Shown one piece after another: positions 6,189 to 12,941 of a DNA stretch of 20,557 nt; positions within the stretch are counted from its first letter, which is position 1; every line of letters begins with the position of its first letter. A program made the position numbers and the translations under genes. Location of the stretch: assembly GCA_964617665.1 (NCBI GenBank), contig CAZUAH010000234.1, positions 1 through 20,557 on the forward strand, written 5' to 3'. The notes under the pieces are model-generated. The model was not told the origin of the DNA and searched no databases. It was given only the letters and a program-made list of their open reading frames with translations. Source of the stretch: JADHUC01 sp964617665. Lineage in GTDB: Bacteria > Planctomycetota > Planctomycetia > Pirellulales > Pirellulaceae.

Positions 6189-9100
6189 ATGCATAACCCG
6201 AGAACCAAACGCCAGACGCGTCGGCGGCGTCATGATTCCAAAACACCGAAACGTCTGCGCAGAAGGCTTCTGCTGGAGGCGTTGGAACCAAGGATCGTCC
6301 TCTCCGGCGTGCCGGAGTTGATTGATCTAAATGCCTCGGGTGCTTCGTCGCCGAGCGAATTCGTTCAAGTGGGCAATGTTGCGTTCTTTGTCGCTGATGA
6401 CGGGGTGTACGGAAGGGAATTATGGAAGACGGATGGCACGGTCCAGGGCACGGTGCTGGTGAAGGACATCCGCCCTGGGCTCGAGCCATCGAACCCGAGC
6501 AACCTTACCGACGTCAACGGCACGTTGTTCTTCACGGCCGACGATGGAACCAATGGCGTGGAGTTATGGAGAAGCGACGGCACGACGGCCGGCACGGTGT
6601 TGGTCAAGGACCTACAGGCCGGTAGTACTTGGGATTCGAACACGTATACCTACTTGCCTAATTCATCCGATCCGCAACACCTCACCGAAGTCAGCGGCCA
6701 GCTGTTCTTTTCGGGCGACGACGGGGTAAATGGCCGCGAGTTATGGCAGACCGACGGCACGTCCGGTGGGACCCTGATGGTCAAGGATATCGCCACCGGC
6801 ACCTATTTTGACTACGACACATACAGCTACGTGCCCAGCCGATCGGATCCAGCAGATTTTGTCAATGTCAACGGCATGCTCTTCTTCTCGGCCTACAACT
6901 TCGATGACGGCTCGGGGCGCGAGTTATGGAAGTCGGATGGCACCAGTGCCGGCACCGTGTTGGTCAAGGACATCTTTCCTGGGACGTATCCCTACTACTA
7001 CAACGGCAACTTCTGGGCTGACTATCCCAACGGGTCGTATCCAACGAAGATGACGGCGGTCGATGGCACCTTGTTCTTCGTGGCAGACGACGGCACAAAT
7101 GGCCAAGAACTGTGGAAATCGGACGGGACGAGCGCCGGCACGATACTGGTCAAGGACATCTACACGGGGACCAGCTACCAGTCCGGCTACGGCTACGCCC
7201 CCAATTCATCCTCGCCGCAGGAGCTTATCGAAGTTGACGGAAAGCTCCTGTTCATCGCCAACGACGGTGTACACGGCGAGGAGCTTTGGAAATCGGACGG
7301 CACCAGCGGAGGCACTGCGCTGCTCAAGGACATCGAAACGGGCAGCGCCGGATATCTGTCCAATTATCCCGGGTTCACGGAGCTGGATGGAACGCTTTTC
7401 TTTTCGGCGAACGATGGCGTGTACGGTAAGGAGTTGTGGAAGAGCGACGGTACTGAAGCCGGCACGGTGCTGGTCAAAGACATTGATACGGGCATTGATA
7501 CCTACGATGGACAGCCAAACAATTCGTTCCCGTTCCATATGGGAACTGTGGACGGCGTGCTTTACTTCTCGGCCTATACGGACACCTACGGCCGAGAGCT
7601 GTGGAAGAGCGATGGAACTGCGGAGGGAACCGTACTGATCGACGATTCGGTGCCTGGCACGGATGGTTTGTGGCCCGAGAATTTGACAGCCGTGAACGGG
7701 GCCTTGGTTTTTGCCGGTGATTACGACGGCTTCAACTCCGAGCTGTGGGTGCTGCCGCCGGAAGGCGAGAGCACGCACGACACGGCTCGGCTCACGATTT
7801 CTGTCAACAGCCAACCGCTCGCCATTCCCGGCAACGTCGGCGTGTACAGCGATGGCAGCACGGCTTTGGCCTTCACAACCGACGGCACAGGGGAAGTCTC
7901 TATTGATCCAGCCAGCACGGTGACGCTCGGTGATTTCTTCGACACCTGGCGCACTAATGCAGGCTTGGCGGGCGACAACCCCGATGCCGTCCTGGGCGCC
8001 GAACAGTTGCTCGACAATCTTACCGACTCAACCAGTACCGTCCAGATGTTTGTCAACGGCTACATATCGACGGAGTTCGGCGATTACGTCATCCAGGACG
8101 GCGATGAAATCGTGCTGGTCTACGGCGATAATCCGGTCGTGTCGCTGAATACGAACTTCGGCCCCATCGTGTTCGAGTTGTTCGAAGAGGAAACGCGGAT
8201 AACTGTCGACAACTTCTTGAACTACGTCAACGACGGCGACTACGTCAGTACGTTCTTCCATCGCTCGGTCCCCGGCTTCGTCGTCCAAGGAGGCGGATTC
8301 ACGACCGACTATACCACGTACTACGACACTTCGTACTTCTACGAACTCCCAACGGACGCACCGATCGCCAACGAATCGCTCCTTTCCAACACACGGGGCA
8401 CTCTGGCCATGGCCAGGACCGCGGAGTTGGACAGCGCCACCAGCCAGTTCTATGTCAACCTGGCCGACAACTCGTCGCTCGATGCAAGTTATGAGGGTGC
8501 CTACGATGGCTACACCGTCTTTGGCCAAGTGTTCGACATGACCACGGTGGACGAAATCGCCGCGTTCCCGGTGGACTACAGCAATCCGTCGCCATACGGC
8601 GAGCTACCGATCAGCACGACCAATCAACTTGTCGTGGTCCAATCGGTCGAAGGTCAAGGCGAAATCACGGGCGTGAAATTCCTGGACGCCGATGCCGACG
8701 GTGTGTTCGACGCAGGGGAAACGACGATTTCCGGCGTTACGGTCTACTTGGACACCAACAACAACGGTGTGTTTGATTCCGGTGAAGTCTCGACGACAAC
8801 CGACGCCAATGGGCAGTATCTGATTCAGGTCGCCGCGGGAACGTATACCGTACGCGCGGACGTTTCAGCCGGTCGCTTCACAACAGTGCCGTCGGGGGGA
8901 AGTTATGCCGTTACGGTCGAAATTGGACGGGAGAACACGGACACGGACTTCGGCGAAGCGGCGATTTCCGCGCCCACCGGTGTGGACCTATTGGCGGTAG
9001 CCGATAGCGGCGCTGCGGACGACGATGATCTGACCAACTTCAATAACGCATCAACCGCGACCGTGCTGCAGTTCCAGGTTAGCGGCGTGTTGGACGGAGC

Positions 9101-12100
9101 CGAGGTGCACATCTTCCGCGACGGCGTACAAATCGGGGCAGCCGTTGCATCCGGGGGCGTTGCCACGGTCGCTACGGACGGCACGACGTCGTTCGCGGAC
9201 GGGGCTTGCAACATCACGGCCACGCAGGTGCTAAACGGCGGCGAAAGCTCCGCATCCACTCCACTGGTCATTACCATCGACACCGTGCCGCCCGCCGCGA
9301 TTGCCAGTCCGGCACCCGATGTGGCACAGGCCGATCAGACTTATACGTTCGACGCCGATAGCCCCGACGAAGGCCAAGCGGGCGTGACTTATTCGCTGGC
9401 CGACGAGCCCACCGGCATGACGATCGACTCGGCGACGGGTGTCGTCTCCTGGGCACCTACAGCCGGCCAGGTCGTTCCGCAGACGTTTGCGATTCGCGTT
9501 ACAGATGAAGCCGGCAACGTGACTTCGCAAACGGTCGACTTGACTGTATTGGGAGTGATACCGGCCTATCCCGATGAATACTCGACCGACGAAGACGTGC
9601 CGCTAACGGTCGATGCGGCCAGCGGCATTCTGGCCAACGACGGTGACGAGAATTCCGGAACGCTGTCCGCGGCGATTGTCGATCAGCCCACCAATGGATC
9701 AGTGACGTTGAACACCGACGGCTCCTTTACCTACACACCCAACACCAACTTCTTCGGCGAAGACAGTTTCACCTACGTGGCGTCTGACCAGAGCGACGAT
9801 TCGAACGTGGCCAAAGTGACGATCAACGTTGCGGGAAAAAATGACCCTGTGACACCTCTAGCCGACTCGTACACTGCCACGGAGGATACGGCGCTGAGCA
9901 TCGCCGCGGCCTCCGGTGTATTGGCCAACGACACCGACCCGGACGGCGATACGCTGACAGCGACGATCGGCACGCAGCCCGTGGGCGGCTCGGTGTCGCT
10001 TGCTGCCGATGGTTCGTTCACCTATACGCCCAATGCGAACTTCAGCGGTACGGATTCCTTCACACATACGGTCAGCGACGGTACGAGCGTTTCCGATCCG
10101 GTCACGGTGACGATCAACTTTACCGAAGTGAACGATCCGCCCTCAACGGTTGTTGATTCGTATTCGGTCAATGAAGACAGCCAGTTGACAATGGCCGCGT
10201 CCTCGGGCGTATTGGCCAACGACTCCGATCCCGACAGCACGCTGACTGCAGCGATCAGTACGCAACCTGCCAATGGTGCGGTTACGCTGAACAGCGACGG
10301 TTCGTTCACTTACACGCCCAATGCAAACTACACCGGCACGGACACTTTTGCCTACATCGCCTCGGACGGCGTGAGTTCCTCGTCCGCAACGGCCGTGACG
10401 GTCACTGTGAACAATCAGGCGGATCCCCCGACGGCAACGGACGACTCGTTCAATGCTCCCAGCGACGGAACGGTCCAGACGTTGGATGTGCGGGCAAACG
10501 ACACGTCCGACCCCGACCCGGCGCAAACGCTGTCGATTGTTTCCGTAACTCAGGGCACCGCCGGAGGTATCGTCACCTTCAATGCGGATTCGATCAGCTA
10601 CACTGCGCCCGTGGGATTCACGGGCACCGACACATTCACCTATACGATCCAAGACACGGACGGATTGACGGATACGGCGACCGTCAGCGTTACGGTGTCG
10701 GAGGCGAGCAGCAACAGCTTATCGGGCTACGTCTACGTCGACGCGGACGGTGATGGAGTGCGCGACGCAGATGAAACGGGCGTACCAGGCGCATTGATCA
10801 CGCTGATCGGCACCAGTACGTCAGGCGAAGCGATCAACCGTCCGATGATTACGCCCAACAGCGGCCTCTACATCTTCGACGAACTGCCGTCGGGCAACTA
10901 TCAACTGACCGAGCGGCAACCGGCGTCGCTATCCGACGGGATCGACTCGACAACCATTCCGAATGCAACGACAGGAAACGACACGATCAGCAATATTGTG
11001 TTGTCCGGAGGCCAGGGCTTCACAGAAAACAACTTTGGTGAATCCAATTTGATGTCGGAATATACCAGCGTCGTCTGGCGTTTTGCCTCTACGAGTCGCG
11101 AAGAGGCTTTTCGAGAGACGGTTGCGTATGCGGAGGAGATGGCCGGGGATAGCAGCCTGGCCGCTTCCATCCGTGACGGCGGCACCGATGTGCCGGACGA
11201 AATCAACTCTGCGCCCACCGCGTCGGGCGACACTTATACCGTGGACGAGAACGGCGTATTGAGCATCTCGGCCGCGTCGGGCGTCTTGGCCAACGATACC
11301 GACGCCGATGGCGATCCGCTCACCGCGACGGTGGTCAGCAATCCGACCAACGGCTCGCTAACATTGAGTGCTGACGGCTCGTTCACCTATACGCCCAACG
11401 CAGACTTTGCGGGCACGGCCTCCTTCACCTACCAGGCAACGGACGGCGAAGCGATGTCCAGTGCCACGATGGTCACGATCACCGTCACGCCGGTGGACAG
11501 CAACGATTTCACGCCGGTCGCATACGCCGATGAGTACAGCGTCAGTGAAGACGAAACGCTCAGCATAGCATCATCCAGCGGCGTGTTGGCCAACGATACG
11601 GATGCCGACGGGGACGCCTTGACGGCTCAGACGGTGAGTTCGCCCTCCAACGGCACATTGGCGCTGAACACTGACGGCTCGTTCACCTACACCCCAAACC
11701 CGGACTTCAGCGGCACGGATTCCTTCACTTATCAAGCCAGCGACGGAACCTTCAGCTCGAGCACTACGACCGTCACGATCACTGTCAATCCCATGACGGA
11801 CGTTCCGACTGCGAATGGCGAATCTTATACCGTAGGCGAAGACCAAACGCTCAGCGTCTCCGCGGCCAATGGTGTGTTGATCAACGATAGTGACGCCGAC
11901 GGCAACACCTTGTCGGCCCTGCTGATCAACAGCCCAGCAAACGGCACGCTGGCGTTAAACGCTGATGGATCGTTCACGTACACACCAACCTCTGATTTCA
12001 ACAGCACCGACTTCTTTACCTATCAAGCCAGCGATGGCACGTTTTCGTCGAACGTGGTCACCGTGACGATCAGCGTGAACCCCGTCAACGATGCGCCCGT

Positions 12101-12689
12101 GGCGACCGGTGACGAGTACAGCGTCGATGAGGATACCGTGCTGGCGACCGATGCCGTTTTCGGGCTACTGTCCAATGACAGCGATCCGGAAGGAGATGCG
12201 TTAGCGGCGTTACTCGTCGATTCGCCGGACAACGGGACACTGACGCTGAATGCCGATGGTTCGTTTGCCTACACGCCGAACGCCGACTTCAACGGTGTGG
12301 ACTCGTTCAGTTATGTGGCCAATGACGGCCTCATTGAATCGAATATCGGCACTGTTGTCGTCAACGTGGTGCCTACAGACGATCCCGCACTTATCGTGCT
12401 GCCTACAGAGTTTACGGACTCCAACAATGTGGCGCAACGGATCGTCGGCCAGACCATTGACTTTACGGTAACACTTGAAGACGTGGACGATTCGGACTAT
12501 GTCTTCCAATTGGACCTCGAGTCCAGCGGTATTCCGGACGGCGAAGCTGTACCGACCATTGCCTCCGACACGGGCAGGTTCCTGTGGACGCCGTCTTCCT
12601 CTGGACGGTTCGAAATTCGCGTGATCGTCGTCAATGGAGATGGAGAGGCGAATCAGGAGACCTTCCTCGTTGACATAATGCCTGCCTAG
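6189..12689 (+). CDS. Giant LEPR-XLL surface protein with ELWxxDGT repeats, cyclophilin domain, SdrD B domains and cadherin-like tandem repeats
   Basis: This 2166-residue protein is predicted to be exported and adhesin-like. Order: Arg/Lys-rich start and LEPR-XLL motif (LEPRIVL, 32-38); eight ELWxxDGT repeats plus a ninth partial (about 70-525), probably a propeller; a linker module with TLGDFFDTW (about 535-645); a cyclophilin-type prolyl isomerase (about 648-820) with Arg692, Phe697 and Gln700 in FHRSVPGFVVQGG, SQFYVNLADN and YTVFGQV; SdrD B-like domain (about 828-920); Ig-like and putative-Ig domains (about 925-1120); four cadherin-like repeats (1124-1506); a second SdrD B-like domain (1508-1618); a charged spacer with SREEAFRETVAYAEEMAG; four more repeats (1676-2063); and a final Ig-like domain. 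Only one cysteine was noticed. No sortase, dockerin or PEP-CTERM tail is seen. ATG 6189 has AAGGTGA upstream. Acidic DxDxDG loops suggest calcium binding. Confidence 0.92.
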   Translation: MHNPRTKRQTRRRRHDSKTPKRLRRRLLLEALEPRIVLSGVPELIDLNASGASSPSEFVQVGNVAFFVADDGVYGRELWKTDGTVQGTVLVKDIRPGLEPSNPSNLTDVNGTLFFTADDGTNGVELWRSDGTTAGTVLVKDLQAGSTWDSNTYTYLPNSSDPQHLTEVSGQLFFSGDDGVNGRELWQTDGTSGGTLMVKDIATGTYFDYDTYSYVPSRSDPADFVNVNGMLFFSAYNFDDGSGRELWKSDGTSAGTVLVKDIFPGTYPYYYNGNFWADYPNGSYPTKMTAVDGTLFFVADDGTNGQELWKSDGTSAGTILVKDIYTGTSYQSGYGYAPNSSSPQELIEVDGKLLFIANDGVHGEELWKSDGTSGGTALLKDIETGSAGYLSNYPGFTELDGTLFFSANDGVYGKELWKSDGTEAGTVLVKDIDTGIDTYDGQPNNSFPFHMGTVDGVLYFSAYTDTYGRELWKSDGTAEGTVLIDDSVPGTDGLWPENLTAVNGALVFAGDYDGFNSELWVLPPEGESTHDTARLTISVNSQPLAIPGNVGVYSDGSTALAFTTDGTGEVSIDPASTVTLGDFFDTWRTNAGLAGDNPDAVLGAEQLLDNLTDSTSTVQMFVNGYISTEFGDYVIQDGDEIVLVYGDNPVVSLNTNFGPIVFELFEEETRITVDNFLNYVNDGDYVSTFFHRSVPGFVVQGGGFTTDYTTYYDTSYFYELPTDAPIANESLLSNTRGTLAMARTAELDSATSQFYVNLADNSSLDASYEGAYDGYTVFGQVFDMTTVDEIAAFPVDYSNPSPYGELPISTTNQLVVVQSVEGQGEITGVKFLDADADGVFDAGETTISGVTVYLDTNNNGVFDSGEVSTTTDANGQYLIQVAAGTYTVRADVSAGRFTTVPSGGSYAVTVEIGRENTDTDFGEAAISAPTGVDLLAVADSGAADDDDLTNFNNASTATVLQFQVSGVLDGAEVHIFRDGVQIGAAVASGGVATVATDGTTSFADGACNITATQVLNGGESSASTPLVITIDTVPPAAIASPAPDVAQADQTYTFDADSPDEGQAGVTYSLADEPTGMTIDSATGVVSWAPTAGQVVPQTFAIRVTDEAGNVTSQTVDLTVLGVIPAYPDEYSTDEDVPLTVDAASGILANDGDENSGTLSAAIVDQPTNGSVTLNTDGSFTYTPNTNFFGEDSFTYVASDQSDDSNVAKVTINVAGKNDPVTPLADSYTATEDTALSIAAASGVLANDTDPDGDTLTATIGTQPVGGSVSLAADGSFTYTPNANFSGTDSFTHTVSDGTSVSDPVTVTINFTEVNDPPSTVVDSYSVNEDSQLTMAASSGVLANDSDPDSTLTAAISTQPANGAVTLNSDGSFTYTPNANYTGTDTFAYIASDGVSSSSATAVTVTVNNQADPPTATDDSFNAPSDGTVQTLDVRANDTSDPDPAQTLSIVSVTQGTAGGIVTFNADSISYTAPVGFTGTDTFTYTIQDTDGLTDTATVSVTVSEASSNSLSGYVYVDADGDGVRDADETGVPGALITLIGTSTSGEAINRPMITPNSGLYIFDELPSGNYQLTERQPASLSDGIDSTTIPNATTGNDTISNIVLSGGQGFTENNFGESNLMSEYTSVVWRFASTSREEAFRETVAYAEEMAGDSSLAASIRDGGTDVPDEINSAPTASGDTYTVDENGVLSISAASGVLANDTDADGDPLTATVVSNPTNGSLTLSADGSFTYTPNADFAGTASFTYQATDGEAMSSATMVTITVTPVDSNDFTPVAYADEYSVSEDETLSIASSSGVLANDTDADGDALTAQTVSSPSNGTLALNTDGSFTYTPNPDFSGTDSFTYQASDGTFSSSTTTVTITVNPMTDVPTANGESYTVGEDQTLSVSAANGVLINDSDADGNTLSALLINSPANGTLALNADGSFTYTPTSDFNSTDFFTYQASDGTFSSNVVTVTISVNPVNDAPVATGDEYSVDEDTVLATDAVFGLLSNDSDPEGDALAALLVDSPDNGTLTLNADGSFAYTPNADFNGVDSFSYVANDGLIESNIGTVVVNVVPTDDPALIVLPTEFTDSNNVAQRIVGQTIDFTVTLEDVDDSDYVFQLDLESSGIPDGEAVPTIASDTGRFLWTPSSSGRFEIRVIVVNGDGEANQETFLVDIMPA
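6397..7760 (+). repeat. ELWxxDGT tandem repeats (8 full, 1 partial) inside the giant protein
   Basis: The unit is about 45-65 residues: (D/N)DG-x-x-G-x-ELW-K/R-(S/T)DGT-x-x-GT-x-L(V/L)KDI-x-x-G, then a variable linker and a strand (LFFxA). Linkers in units 2-5 hold Tyr/Thr/Ser-rich insertions such as TGTYFDYDTYSYVPS. The ninth copy stops after SELWVLPPEGE. The pattern matches the ELWxxDGT repeat family common in myxobacterial and planctomycete surface proteins. Seven or eight blades would make a propeller. Confidence 0.85.
9559..12382 (+). repeat. Eight cadherin-like (tandem-95 type) repeats of the giant protein, in two blocks of four
   Basis: The period is about 288-294 bases (96-98 residues). 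The core reads D-x-Y-(S/T)-x-x-E-D...SGVLANDTDxDGD-x-L-(T/S)A...NG(S/T)(V/L)xLxxDGSFTYTPNxxFxGxDSFTY-x-A(S/N)DG...V(T/V)ITV. Copies 1-4 (9559-10700) and 5-8 (11214-12382) are split by an SdrD B-like domain. Copy 4 is divergent and copies 5-7 are most alike. At DNA level the DGSFTYTPN segment is nearly the same in most copies, suggesting duplication or exchange. Confidence 0.88.
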
Positions 12690-12941
12690 GCTCTCTGCCG
12701 GTTGCTGCAGCACATGCCCACAAAGTCCCTCCCGTCACACCAGTTCGTGTCGTGATAACCTGGGCATACCGAACTTCCGGAATGCGCTGGACGAACGGAT
12801 ATTTTCCCTGGGCGGACCAATAAGTCGCTTCCAAACAAAGCTGTGACAATCCCAATCTGCGATCGTCCTAAAACAACAGAAGGCTTATCAGCACGCGCGA
12901 GGGCGAGTGCTCCTGTAGTTTTTTTGAAGGGGAATGTCTCG
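12690..12941. other. Intergenic gap between the two large surface-protein genes
   Basis: About 250 bases. A GTG at 12843 is in frame with the next gene, but the 33 residues it would add do not resemble the family's short basic leader and stop the LEPR-XLL motif from lying at its usual distance. I see no strong terminator; a separate promoter for the second gene is likely given the gap. Confidence 0.35.
12927..12933 (+). promoter_or_regulatory. Ribosome-binding site that fixes the DsbA-cadherin protein start
   Basis: AAGGGGA lies 8 bases before ATG 12942. This start places the LESRLLL motif at residues 32-38, exactly where the equivalent motif lies in the upstream giant protein. Confidence 0.65.

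Noticed and set aside
9559..12382. Regular repeats that might suggest a CRISPR array or satellite.
   Set aside because: The period is about 290 bases and the units code for cadherin-like domains in one open frame; there are no short identical repeats with unique spacers.
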